Notes under the pieces: model-generated
Database searches by the model: none
What the model saw: only the letters and a program-made list of their open reading frames with translations
Told to the model about the DNA's origin: nothing
NCBI RefSeq assembly: GCF_030380735.1
Contig: NZ_JAUDRZ010000026.1
Coordinates: 186,001 to 250,000, forward strand
Length of the DNA: 64,000 nucleotides
Direction of reading: 5' to 3'
Source of the DNA: Rhizobium sp. S152
Lineage (GTDB): Bacteria; Pseudomonadota; Alphaproteobacteria; Rhizobiales; Rhizobiaceae
Shown here: piece by piece, positions 8,562 through 17,817 of the stretch
How the letters are laid out: each line of letters opens with the position of its first letter
How positions within the stretch are numbered: the first letter of the stretch is position 1
Made by a program: the position numbers and the translations under genes

Positions 8562-9644
8562 ATGAGCATCTCGCGTGGCATAGGATTTCTGCCGATGCTG
8601 CTTCTCGCAGCCGGAGAATGCCATGCGGCAGGCCTGACGATCGGCGTCGTCGCCCCGCAGAGTGGCAACCTGTCGCTGCTCGGAACTCAGGTCGTCGCCG
8701 GCGCGAAGGCACAGCTCTCTCAGGACGGTGATACGATCGTCACGGTCGACGAGCCCTGCGAGGAGAATACCGGCGGAACCGTCGCCGACGCCCTGATCGC
8801 CGCCAAGGTCCAGGTCGCGATCGGCTTTCTCTGCAGCGAAACGCTGGAAGGCGCTCTGCCCCGGCTCAAGGACGCCAACATTCCGGCCATCACCGTCTCC
8901 GTGCGCTCGCGCATCCTGATGGAAGATGCGCTTAAGAACGCCTGGCCGCTCTACCGCCTGGCGCCCGCCGATGGCACCGAGGCGCAGAAGATCATCGAGG
9001 TAATCCTGCGCGACTGGGCCGCCGCCCCGATCGCCCTCATCGAGGACGGCACGATCCACGGGCGCGAACTCACCGAGGCTGTGCGGGTTGCCCTTGAGGA
9101 GAAGGGCCTGAAACCCGTCTTCACCGACACCTATCGCCCCGGCCAGGACCAGCAGCTCGGACTTGTCAGGCGATTGAAGAAGGCCGGCGCGACCAAGGTC
9201 TTCATTGGCGGCGACCGCAGCGACGTCGCGATCGTCGCCCGCGATGCGGCGGCCGAGAAGTTCAAGCTCGACATCCTCTCGGGCGACGCGATGCGCGCCG
9301 CCAACCAGCCCGTACCGCTTGCCGACGGTATCGCCGCCGTGACGTTGCCCGACTATGCCTTCGACGCCACGGCAACGGCTGCCGTGACAAGTTTGCGCGC
9401 CGCCGGCGTCGAGCCGGAAGGCTACATACTGCCGGCCTACGCCGCCGCCGAGATCGCCACCAAGGCAGCCCGCGACGCCGCCAGCGATGACCGCCCGATC
9501 TCGCAGCATATCGGCGGCGGCACCTTCGACACGGCGATCGGCCAGATCAAGTTCGATGCCCGCCATGAGCTGACGGAAAACCCCTATCGCCTCCTTGAGT
9601 GGCATGCGGATCATTTCGCAGCCCCCGGCGGCCAGACGAAATAG
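8562..9644 (+). CDS. Periplasmic substrate-binding protein, branched-chain amino acid ABC type
   Basis: A 360-residue type I periplasmic binding protein. A signal peptide with a hydrophobic stretch ending near CHAAG precedes the start of the fold, LTIGVVAPQSGNLSLLG, as in LivK-type receptors. The family binds amino acids, amides or small organic acids and delivers them to an ABC permease. No permease or ATPase gene is adjacent, so it is an orphan and might serve a remote transporter or a sensing role. A possible promoter TTGACG (8501-8506) with TAAAAG 16 bases on lies upstream. The AGGAG ahead of the ATG is rather far (about 14 bases). Confidence 0.82.
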   Translation: MSISRGIGFLPMLLLAAGECHAAGLTIGVVAPQSGNLSLLGTQVVAGAKAQLSQDGDTIVTVDEPCEENTGGTVADALIAAKVQVAIGFLCSETLEGALPRLKDANIPAITVSVRSRILMEDALKNAWPLYRLAPADGTEAQKIIEVILRDWAAAPIALIEDGTIHGRELTEAVRVALEEKGLKPVFTDTYRPGQDQQLGLVRRLKKAGATKVFIGGDRSDVAIVARDAAAEKFKLDILSGDAMRAANQPVPLADGIAAVTLPDYAFDATATAAVTSLRAAGVEPEGYILPAYAAAEIATKAARDAASDDRPISQHIGGGTFDTAIGQIKFDARHELTENPYRLLEWHADHFAAPGGQTK

Positions 9645-9685
9645 CGCTTGCCCAGAGCGAGCGATCTTTACGGAGAACCATCCAG

Positions 9686-10363
9686 ATGACCACGCCCATC
9701 CGCATCGCACCGTCCATTCTCGCCGCCGATTTTGCCAAGCTCGGCCAGGAAGTCCGCGACGTCACGGCCGCCGGCGCTGACTGGATCCATCTCGACGTCA
9801 TGGACGGCCATTTCGTGCCGAACATCTCCTTCGGCGCCGACGTCATCAAGTCGCTGCGCTCCTATACGGACGCCACCTTCGACTGCCACCTGATGATTGC
9901 ACCGGCCGATCCCTATCTCGAAGCCTTCGCCAAGGCCGGCTGCGACCGCATCACGGTTCACGCCGAATCCGGCGTCCACCTGCACCGCTCGCTGCAGACC
10001 GTCCGCAGCCTCGGCAAGAAGGTCGGTGTAACCCTCAACCCGGCGACGCCTCTCTCCGCGATCGAGAACGTGCTCGACGACGTCGACCTCATCCTGATCA
10101 TGTCCGTCAACCCGGGCTTCGGCGGCCAGAAGTTCATTCCCGCCATGGCCGACAAGATCGCGGCCGCCCGGTCACTGATCGGTGACAGGCCGATCGACCT
10201 CGAAGTCGATGGCGGTGTGACCGTCGAAACGGCGCCGATGATCGGCAAGGCCGGCGCCAATGTCCTCGTTGCCGGTTCAGCGATCTTCAAGGGTGGCTCC
10301 GTCGAGGCCTACAGGACGGCGATCAGCGCGCTCCGCACCGCCGCCGAAGGCCAGGCGAAGTAA
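9686..10363 (+). CDS. rpe: Ribulose-phosphate 3-epimerase
   Basis: Interconverts ribulose 5-phosphate and xylulose 5-phosphate in the pentose phosphate pathway; cytosolic TIM barrel. The 225-residue length is standard. Signature stretches: RIAPSILAADFAKLG, DWIHLDVMDGHFVPN (metal-binding His and Asp), DCHLMI, MSVNPGFGGQKFI and DLEVDGGV. The start is ATG 9686 with GGAG ten bases upstream; the longer frame from 9599 runs through the end of the preceding gene. Function is certain. Confidence 0.96.
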   Translation: MTTPIRIAPSILAADFAKLGQEVRDVTAAGADWIHLDVMDGHFVPNISFGADVIKSLRSYTDATFDCHLMIAPADPYLEAFAKAGCDRITVHAESGVHLHRSLQTVRSLGKKVGVTLNPATPLSAIENVLDDVDLILIMSVNPGFGGQKFIPAMADKIAAARSLIGDRPIDLEVDGGVTVETAPMIGKAGANVLVAGSAIFKGGSVEAYRTAISALRTAAEGQAK

Positions 10364-10373
10364 AGCGCCCGTA

Positions 10374-10865
10374 GTGGCATCGGAGCGGCTCAGAGCGGCA
10401 TATCCGCCCGCCTTGGACCTCGTCGCCGGCGCTCTACTCTGGGCGGCGCAGATGCTGCTCTCGTCCATGGTGGCGCTCTATCTGAGGAACCGTTTTGAGA
10501 CCAGCCACGCCGCCGACCTCGCGATCCTCTATTTCGCCGGCGGTCTTCTCTCATGGCCCTTCGCCCTGATGGCGGGCCGCTATCTTGCAACCGGTCACCG
10601 TATAGAGACACGGTTTGCCGCCTTCTTCGTGGCGTTGACCGTCTGCACGATCCTGATGACGGCCTTTCTCTTCGCCATGGACTACCGCGTCTTCTACACG
10701 CGATGGCACGCCAATTTCGGCTCGCTCACCTGGATCTTCCAGTTCCTGGTCACCGGCGCCAGCGCCGTCTATCAGTTCGGCGTCCTCGGTACGCGCCTTT
10801 TCCTGCCGTTGGGCCTGATCGGCCTGATCGCCACCAGTTTCTTGCTCGCGAAACGCATGCGTTGA
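10374..10865 (+). CDS. Small integral membrane protein, unknown function
   Basis: A 163-residue hydrophobic protein that I cannot assign to a characterised family. It shows four or five membrane segments (about residues 12-36, 46-66, 75-100, 115-158) and ends in a short basic tail. The GTG at 10374, ten bases after the rpe stop, is the likely start; the frame further upstream runs inside rpe and would be a wrong-frame extension. Position between rpe and purB suggests transcription with rpe. No catalytic or ligand motif is visible. Confidence 0.65.
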   Translation: MASERLRAAYPPALDLVAGALLWAAQMLLSSMVALYLRNRFETSHAADLAILYFAGGLLSWPFALMAGRYLATGHRIETRFAAFFVALTVCTILMTAFLFAMDYRVFYTRWHANFGSLTWIFQFLVTGASAVYQFGVLGTRLFLPLGLIGLIATSFLLAKRMR

Positions 10866-10928
10866 GATTGCCGCCCGTCTTTGCTACAGGGGCGCCAGAA
10901 TTCCTTCAATGAACGAAAGTACGAAGCC

Positions 10929-12236
10929 ATGATCCCGCGCTACTCCCGGCCAGAAATGGTCGCCATCTGGTCGCCCGAAACCAAGTTTCGCATTTGGTTC
11001 GAGATCGAGGCCTATGCCTGCGATGCGCTGGCCGAGATCGGCGTCATCCCCAAATCCGCCGCAGCAACCATCTGGGAAAAGGGCGGCGCGGCCCAGTTCG
11101 ACGTCGCCCGCATCGACGAGATCGAAGCCGTCACAAAGCATGACGTCATCGCCTTCCTGACGCATCTGGCCGAATTCGTCGGCCCCGACAGCCGCTTCAT
11201 CCACCAGGGCATGACCTCGTCCGACGTTCTCGACACGACGCTGAACATCCAGCTCGTGCGCGCCGCCGATCTCCTGCTCGCCGATCTCGACCGCGTGCTC
11301 GCGGCGCTGAAGAAGCGCGCCTTCGAACACAAGGACACCGTTCGCATCGGTCGCAGCCACGGCATCCACGCCGAGCCGACGACGATGGGCCTGACGTTTG
11401 CCCGTTTCTACGCCGAAATGGAGCGCAACCGCGCCCGCCTCGTCAATGCCCGCGCCGAGATCGCCACCGGCGCGATTTCAGGTGCCGTCGGCACGTTCGC
11501 CAACATCGACCCGTCGGTCGAGGAACACGTTTGCGCCAAGCTCGGCCTCATCCCCGAGCCGGTCTCCACGCAGGTCATTCCGCGCGACCGGCACGCCATG
11601 TTCTTCGCGACCCTCGGCGTCATCGCCTCGTCGATCGAGAACGTCGCTATCGAGATCCGCCACATGCAGCGCACCGAGGTCCTGGAAGCTGAGGAGTTCT
11701 TCTCGCCCGGCCAGAAGGGCTCGTCGGCCATGCCGCACAAGCGCAACCCCGTCCTGACCGAAAACCTGACCGGCCTCGCCCGCCTTGTCCGCATGTCGGT
11801 CACGCCGGCGCTGGAAAACGTGGCCCTGTGGCACGAGCGCGATATCTCGCACTCCTCCGTCGAGCGCGCCATCGGCCCCGACACCACGATCACTCTCGAC
11901 TTCGCGCTGAACCGGCTGGCCGGCGTCGTCGAGAAGCTGGTGATCTATCCCGAGAACATGCTTGCCAACATGAACAAGTTCCGCGGCCTAGTCATGAGCC
12001 AGCGCGTTCTGCTCGCACTTACCCAGGCCGGTGTATCGCGCGAGGACAGCTACCGCCTCGTTCAGCGCAACGCCATGAAGGTCTGGGAACAGGGCAAGGA
12101 CTTCCTTGAGGAACTGCTTGCCGACACCGAAGTGCGCGCGGCCCTTTCGGAAGAAGAGCTGCGCGAAAAGTTCGACCTCGGCTACCACACGAAGCACGTC
12201 GACACGATCTTCAAGCGCGTTTTCGGCAACGCCTGA
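10929..12236 (+). CDS. purB: Adenylosuccinate lyase
   Basis: Splits SAICAR to AICAR and adenylosuccinate to AMP, both releasing fumarate, in purine synthesis. At 435 residues it matches the short bacterial type. It starts MIPRYSRPEMVAIW, has the substrate-binding TSSDVLDTTLNIQ, the catalytic-His region IGRSHGIHAEPTTMG and the flexible-loop signature GSSAMPHKRNPV. ATG 10929 is chosen over an upstream in-frame ATG at 10881 because homologues begin MIPRY. A strong terminator follows at 12260. Other purine genes (purC, S, Q, L) lie 8-16 kb to the right. Confidence 0.96.
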   Translation: MIPRYSRPEMVAIWSPETKFRIWFEIEAYACDALAEIGVIPKSAAATIWEKGGAAQFDVARIDEIEAVTKHDVIAFLTHLAEFVGPDSRFIHQGMTSSDVLDTTLNIQLVRAADLLLADLDRVLAALKKRAFEHKDTVRIGRSHGIHAEPTTMGLTFARFYAEMERNRARLVNARAEIATGAISGAVGTFANIDPSVEEHVCAKLGLIPEPVSTQVIPRDRHAMFFATLGVIASSIENVAIEIRHMQRTEVLEAEEFFSPGQKGSSAMPHKRNPVLTENLTGLARLVRMSVTPALENVALWHERDISHSSVERAIGPDTTITLDFALNRLAGVVEKLVIYPENMLANMNKFRGLVMSQRVLLALTQAGVSREDSYRLVQRNAMKVWEQGKDFLEELLADTEVRAALSEEELREKFDLGYHTKHVDTIFKRVFGNA

Positions 12237-12248
12237 TCAGGCTTGGCA

Positions 12249-12746
12249 TCAAACCTTGGACGGCGCCCGTTGCGGCGCCGTTTTTCGTTTCGGCTTGCGG
12301 GGCTTTGGTGCGGTTGCCTTGGGTGCGCCCGGACGACGCGTCTTCTCTCGCTTGGATATGTCGAGCTTGGCGGCCAGCGCCTCGCGCTGCCCCTTGGCCG
12401 CCTTCGCCACCAACCGGTCGAGATGCTCCAGATCCTCCTCGTCGAGATGCTCGATGCCGATGAACTTGTTCTCGGCGTGGCTGGTGAGGATGATCTCGTC
12501 GAGCTTGGCCTGGATGGCCCGCGTATCCCGCGTCTGTTCGTTTTGCAGCAGGAACACCATGAGGAAGGTCACGATCGTCGTGCCGGTGTTTATGACCAGC
12601 TGCCAGGTCTCCGAATAGTCGAAAACCGGCCCGAGTCCCGCCCAGACGATGACGGCTGCCAAGGCCAGAATGAAGGCGAGCGGCTTGCCCGCCCATTCGG
12701 ACACCGTCGTAGCGAAACGGGCAAAGATATGTTGCGACGTGGCCAT
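12249..12746 (-). CDS. Low-affinity iron permease family protein
   Basis: A 165-residue protein matching the bacterial low-affinity iron permease family (Fet4-like domain). Two membrane segments (about residues 22-40 and 48-66) are followed by TGTTIVTFLMVFLLQNEQTRD, typical of the family, then the DEIILTSHAENKFIGIEHL motif. The C-terminal ~40 residues are Lys/Arg/Pro-rich and probably cytoplasmic. Iron transport by these short bacterial members is assumed from the fungal homologue, not shown. The gene's 3' end overlaps the purB terminator on the opposite strand. Confidence 0.85.
   Translation of the reverse strand: MATSQHIFARFATTVSEWAGKPLAFILALAAVIVWAGLGPVFDYSETWQLVINTGTTIVTFLMVFLLQNEQTRDTRAIQAKLDEIILTSHAENKFIGIEHLDEEDLEHLDRLVAKAAKGQREALAAKLDISKREKTRRPGAPKATAPKPRKPKRKTAPQRAPSKV
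12260..12285 (+). terminator. Rho-independent terminator of purB
   Basis: An 8-bp perfect stem, ACGGCGCC (12260-12267) with GGCGCCGT (12274-12281), six-base loop, followed by TTTTT. It lies 24 bases after the purB stop and falls inside the last codons of the convergent iron-permease gene. Confidence 0.85.
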
Positions 12747-12825
12747 GAAACTCCTCCCTCATCGGCATGAGGAAAAACGCCGATGAAGGTTCCCGGGTTC
12801 CGTTGCCGAGGCGCTACGCAATCGC

Positions 12826-13629
12826 TCAGACCACCGGCGGCGCGACCAGCTTGCGGTAGAGATGCCACGTCGCATGGCCGAGGATCGGCATGACGAGGGC
12901 AAGTCCCATCAGGACGGGGATCATGCCGACCACAAGGCTGACCGCGACGATCAGGCCCCATGTGAACACCGGCACCGGATTGGCGATCGTCGCCCGCAGC
13001 GATGTCTCCATGGCGGCCACAAGCCCGATGTCGCGATCGAGCAGGATGGGAAACGTCACGACTGTCGTCGCCAGTACCACGATGGCGAAACCGAGGCCTA
13101 TAAGGTTGCCCCAGACGATCAGCTGCATGCCCTCGGGCGTTCCGAACACCTGCTCGGAAAACAACGCTATAGAGCGCGGGAACACATCGCCGAACACGTT
13201 GGTATAAAGCGTCTGCGCCGTGACCAGCCAGACGACAAAGAACGCGAAAAGCAGCAGCCCGCCGGTGATGATCGACGGAAAGGCCGGCGAGCGCGTTACC
13301 CGCATCGCATATCGCCAGGAGGTATCCATGCCGATTTCGCGGCGGCGGCTGATTTCGTAGAGACCGATCGCGGCGATCGGCCCGACGAGCGCAAAGCCCG
13401 AGATCAGCGGAAAGATCATCGGCAGCAGGTTGGCGCTCGAGGTCGCAAGCGCGATGAAGATCCCTGCGACCGGATACATGAGGCACAGAAACACATAGTG
13501 CGACGGCTTTTCCCTGAAGTCGTCGAACCCGCGCCTCAGCGCTTCGAATACGTCGGATGTGCTGATCTTGTTGACGACGGGGCGTGAATAGATTTCACCG
13601 GCACCCGACATGACATGAAACGCCGTCAT
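12826..13629 (-). CDS. DUF2189 domain-containing membrane protein
   Basis: A 267-residue integral membrane protein with about six transmembrane segments and the DUF2189 pattern (ISTSDVFEALRRGFDDFREKP near residue 22, then GPIAAIGLYEISRRREIG). Family members are often found near cytochrome or respiratory genes, with unproven function. ATG 13629 has GAGGAG eight bases upstream, which decides the start over the longer frame to 13776. It is divergent from the RBBP9-like hydrolase gene. Confidence 0.85.
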   Translation of the reverse strand: MTAFHVMSGAGEIYSRPVVNKISTSDVFEALRRGFDDFREKPSHYVFLCLMYPVAGIFIALATSSANLLPMIFPLISGFALVGPIAAIGLYEISRRREIGMDTSWRYAMRVTRSPAFPSIITGGLLLFAFFVVWLVTAQTLYTNVFGDVFPRSIALFSEQVFGTPEGMQLIVWGNLIGLGFAIVVLATTVVTFPILLDRDIGLVAAMETSLRATIANPVPVFTWGLIVAVSLVVGMIPVLMGLALVMPILGHATWHLYRKLVAPPVV

Positions 13630-13788
13630 GGCTATCTCCTCCTCGGCCATCATGGCCGGCCGCAGCGAGATCGGCGTGAAGGCCGACACGAAAACGCAAC
13701 CGGCAATGCCGCAAACATAACAAATTTGGCTGGCCTTGTCGTCCCCGGCCTTGACATAATGGCCGGGTCTTCTCACATCGGCGCCATC

Positions 13789-14343
13789 ATGAAAGCATCA
13801 GACCTCGATATCCTCATCATCCCCGGCTACACCAATTCCGGCCCCGATCACTGGCAGAGCCGCTGGGAAAACAAACTCAGCACGGCGCGCCGGGTCGAGC
13901 AGGCGGAGTGGTCGAAGCCGGTACGCGACGATTGGGTGGCGCGGATTGCCGAAGAGGTGAACACCTCGACGCGTCCTGTGGTGCTCGTCGCGCATTCGCT
14001 TGGCATACCCTCGGCCGTTCATGCCATCCCGCATTTCCGCAACAAGGTGGTCGGCGCCTTCTTCGTGGCGCCGCCGGATGTCGCCAATCCTGCGATCCGG
14101 CCGAAACACCTGATGACCTTCGGCCCCTACCCGCGCGATCCGCTGCCGTTCCCGGCGATCACGGTCGCCAGCCGCAACGACCAGTTCGGCACCTACGAAC
14201 ACGCCGACGACCTCGCCGCAAGCTGGGGCTCGTTGCTGATAGACGCTGGCGAATCCGGCCACATCAACGCCGAGTCCGGTCACGGCCCGTGGCCCGAGGG
14301 CACGATGGTGTTCGCGCAGTTCCTGAGCCGCTTGAAGGCTTGA
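13789..14343 (+). CDS. RBBP9/YdeN family alpha/beta hydrolase
   Basis: A 184-residue serine hydrolase. The nucleophile elbow is VLVAHSLGIPS (Ser70), the acid is in ASRNDQFG and the His in ESGHGPWPEG, so the catalytic triad appears complete. Family: RBBP9 and YdeN, small esterases with poorly known substrates; the phrase GYTNSGPDHWQSRWE is typical of them. ATG 13789 is chosen because the fold starts immediately after; ATG 13759 is an alternative. Nothing in the neighbourhood indicates the substrate. Confidence 0.87.
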   Translation: MKASDLDILIIPGYTNSGPDHWQSRWENKLSTARRVEQAEWSKPVRDDWVARIAEEVNTSTRPVVLVAHSLGIPSAVHAIPHFRNKVVGAFFVAPPDVANPAIRPKHLMTFGPYPRDPLPFPAITVASRNDQFGTYEHADDLAASWGSLLIDAGESGHINAESGHGPWPEGTMVFAQFLSRLKA

Positions 14344-14405
14344 TCGAGCGCTTGCTTTCGGGCGCGCTCGCTGACATCAACGGCCGGTGACCCAAGTCCT
14401 GATCG

Positions 14406-14789
14406 CTAGCTTCGTGCGCTCGGAATGGCGCACGCCTCCCCGCCGCCGAACAATCTTGAGCGGGTCAGAAAGCGTTTTTCCCTGCCGTTATCGAGCGAAA
14501 ACATGCCGCCGCGGCCGGGAACGACATCGATGATCAGCTGCGTGTGCTTCCAGGCTTCGAACTGGCTGGCGCTGATATAAACAGGGACGCCAGCGATCTC
14601 TCCTAGCTTCACGTCGCTGTCTCCCACCATGAACTCGTTCGCCGGATAGCACATCGGCGACGAGCCGTCGCAGCATCCGCCGGACTGGTGAAACAGGATG
14701 TCGGGATGATCGCGCCTGATCTCATCGATGAGATCGACGGCGGCGTCGGTGGCGAGAACACGCGGTTCGCCATTGATTGTGCTATCCAT
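14406..14789 (-). CDS. DUF779 domain-containing protein
   Basis: A 127-residue DUF779 protein: ILFHQSGGCCDGSSPMCYP gives a Cys-Cys pair plus a third Cys, and IDVVPGRGGMFSLDNGREKRFLTRSRLF closes the domain. DUF779 genes are commonly found beside acetaldehyde/aldehyde dehydrogenase genes, as here; the clustered cysteines suggest metal or thiol chemistry, but the role is unknown. GAGG six bases before ATG 14789 sets the start. It is probably cotranscribed with the dehydrogenase gene 140 bases upstream. Confidence 0.87.
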   Translation of the reverse strand: MDSTINGEPRVLATDAAVDLIDEIRRDHPDILFHQSGGCCDGSSPMCYPANEFMVGDSDVKLGEIAGVPVYISASQFEAWKHTQLIIDVVPGRGGMFSLDNGREKRFLTRSRLFGGGEACAIPSARS

Positions 14790-14823
14790 CATGCGCCTCA
14801 TATCGTTTGCGCAAAGGCCCCTC

Positions 14824-14853
14824 TTAACCCTCCCCACAAGGGGGAGGGCTTAA
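14824..14853. repeat. Intergenic palindrome, TTAACCCTCCCC type
   Basis: CCCTCCCC (14828-14835) pairs perfectly with GGGGAGGG (14841-14848) around ACAAG, flanked by TTAA on both sides. From memory, GC-rich palindromes of this CCTCCCC-ACAAG-GGGGAGG form are scattered between genes in rhizobial and related genomes. It sits between the dehydrogenase stop and the DUF779 start, so in RNA it would form a hairpin inside the operon. Only one copy was noticed in this window. Confidence 0.6.
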
Positions 14854-14929
14854 CCCGGCCGCTCCCACCGAACCTCTTTCCTGCCTCGGCATCTGTTGTC
14901 GGAAACGAGATACCGATTCATTCTGCCCC

Positions 14930-16438
<1,509 letters not shown>

Positions 16439-16527
16439 GTCATCCTCCCTTGAGATGAGCCAGGTCCGGATCTGGACCCGTGGGAGGAAATCTGCGCGCC
16501 TTTTGCCGTTGGAAACAGCCTCGGGTA

Positions 16528-16554
16528 ATCATACCGCAACGCACAGTGTCGCAA
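16528..16554 (-). promoter_or_regulatory. Putative promoter of the aldehyde dehydrogenase gene
   Basis: On the minus strand TATGAT (16528-16533) is a good -10; a -35 candidate TTGCGA (16549-16554) lies 15 bases upstream, shorter than ideal. The -35 overlaps the palindromic operator at 16547-16564, which would suit an activator-dependent promoter. Read from sequence only. Confidence 0.35.
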
Positions 16555-16564
16555 GGGTGAGACA
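16547..16564. promoter_or_regulatory. Operator of the GAF/Fis regulator at the aldehyde dehydrogenase gene
   Basis: TGTCGCA-AGGG-TGAGACA is an 18-bp near-perfect inverted repeat (6 of 7 pairs) between the regulator stop and the dehydrogenase start. The same 7-4-7 pattern recurs, perfect, at 17643-17660 ahead of the regulator gene. Regulators of the AcoR type bind TGTC...GACA palindromes, so this is the natural target of the adjacent regulator. Confidence 0.6.
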
Positions 16565-16579
16565 CTGCGAACGGCCACA

Positions 16580-17539
16580 TCAGTGCAGATTAAGCCGCTT
16601 CATCTTCCTGTGCAGCGTCGCCCGGCTGATGCCGAGCGCGATCGCGGCCTGCGAGACGTTGCCGCTGGAGCGCGACAGCGCGCGCCGCAGCGCCGAACGT
16701 TCGGCTTCGACGAGATCCTCGTCCTGCGCGCGGTTCGTCTCGTGCAGCGCATCGGTCGCGGGAATACCGGCGGCGATGCTCTTGTCGTCGAGCTTGAGCG
16801 CCACGCGGGCGGCGCGTGTGGCGCCGAGCACCAGATCGTGTCTATCCACCGCAAGCAGCGCCGCGGCAGGATTGGCGCCCGATGGCACCATCAGGAAACG
16901 GGCACCGGCGAAAGCGCTGCGAAACAGGTTGATCTCGATGCGCATCGCCGCGTCACGCACCATCTGCGAGAGCATCGAAAGCGTCATCTCGTTGACGTCG
17001 TCGCGGCAGGTCGAGATATCGAGCGCGGCCGTCAGCTGTCCGCGGTGATCGCGAATGGGAGCCGTCGTGCAGCTGAGGTCGATGTTCGAAGAGAGGAAAT
17101 GCTGGTCGCGGAAGATCGCCACCGCCCGCTCGTCGGCGAGCGCCGTGCCGATGCCATTGGTCCCGATGCTCGCTTCCGTCCAGACCGAGCCCGTCCACAG
17201 GCCGAGCTCACGGAAATGCTTGTCGTCGCCCGCCGCCCCTCGCCGCTCCAGCGCGATACCGTTGCGGTCGGTCAGGAGCAGGCAGCAGCCGGCTTTCCCG
17301 GCAACGGAAAACAACCGGTCAAGTTCGTCGGCAGAGTTGGCGATCAGATTGTCCGATTGTTCGCGAGCATCGTTGAATTCCCGTTCGGTCAGCCTGAACG
17401 GCTCGCGCGCTTCCTCCGGCACCAGCTGGTGCATGGCGATGCATCGGCGCCAGGAAGCGACGATCGAAGAGCTCGCGGCGGCCGAATCGCGCTGGGTGCA
17501 AGAGTAGACGTGCTCAGCATGCGCCGAGTGTTCATGCAT
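16580..17539 (-). CDS. AcoR-like transcriptional regulator with GAF and Fis-type HTH domains
   Basis: A 319-residue regulator. Residues ~20-60 hold the conserved SWRRCIAMHQLVPEE segment; ~70-200 form a GAF-like sensing domain (LLLTDRNGIALER, WTEASIGTNGIGTAL, FLSSNIDLSCTTAPI); the last ~45 residues are a Fis-type helix-turn-helix (SSGNVSQAAIALGISRATLHRKM). The sigma-54-contacting AAA+ domain of full AcoR is missing, so it should act on a sigma-70-type promoter. GGGAGGAG precedes the ATG. A perfect 12-bp-arm palindrome lies upstream and a matching site lies ahead of the aldehyde dehydrogenase, its probable target. Confidence 0.9.
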   Translation of the reverse strand: MHEHSAHAEHVYSCTQRDSAAASSSIVASWRRCIAMHQLVPEEAREPFRLTEREFNDAREQSDNLIANSADELDRLFSVAGKAGCCLLLTDRNGIALERRGAAGDDKHFRELGLWTGSVWTEASIGTNGIGTALADERAVAIFRDQHFLSSNIDLSCTTAPIRDHRGQLTAALDISTCRDDVNEMTLSMLSQMVRDAAMRIEINLFRSAFAGARFLMVPSGANPAAALLAVDRHDLVLGATRAARVALKLDDKSIAAGIPATDALHETNRAQDEDLVEAERSALRRALSRSSGNVSQAAIALGISRATLHRKMKRLNLH

Positions 17540-17637
17540 TGGCTCCTCCCACCAAACATCTGCTCATTCTGGCCGAAACCTCGACAGTTGGCAATTCGTG
17601 CTCCAGCCACCGTTCCAGACCGCCGAATTACGCAGCT

Positions 17638-17665
17638 GGAATTGTCGCACATCTGCGACAATTCC
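17638..17665. promoter_or_regulatory. Perfect palindromic operator upstream of the GAF/Fis regulator
   Basis: Two 12-bp arms, GGAATTGTCGCA (17638-17649) and TGCGACAATTCC (17654-17665), pair perfectly around CATC. The core TGTCGCA-N4-TGCGACA matches the site at 16547-16564. It lies 99-126 bases ahead of the regulator ATG and just downstream of the predicted transcription start, a position that suggests autorepression. Confidence 0.65.
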
Positions 17666-17681
17666 CTACGGCAACCGGGCG

Positions 17682-17710
17682 ACGATATCGCCGGTACCGA
17701 AGCACGTCAA
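17682..17710 (-). promoter_or_regulatory. Putative promoter of the GAF/Fis regulator gene
   Basis: On the minus strand TTGACG (17705-17710) and TATCGT (17682-17687) are 17 bases apart. The start of transcription would fall near 17675, so the palindrome at 17638-17665 would sit at about +10 to +37. Confidence 0.4.
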
Positions 17711-17817
17711 AACCACGTATCAGGCTTCGATCAACGCTTATGCGACCCCGTTAAATTAAGGGGCTTTTAATGTAATGCCCGCAGACTACCGTACACGCAG
17801 GGAGAGCGGGCACGGTA

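Noticed and set aside
12766..12795. CATCGGC/GCCGATG inverted repeat between the iron-permease and DUF2189 genes
   Set aside because: Long loop, no T tract in either direction; too weak to call.
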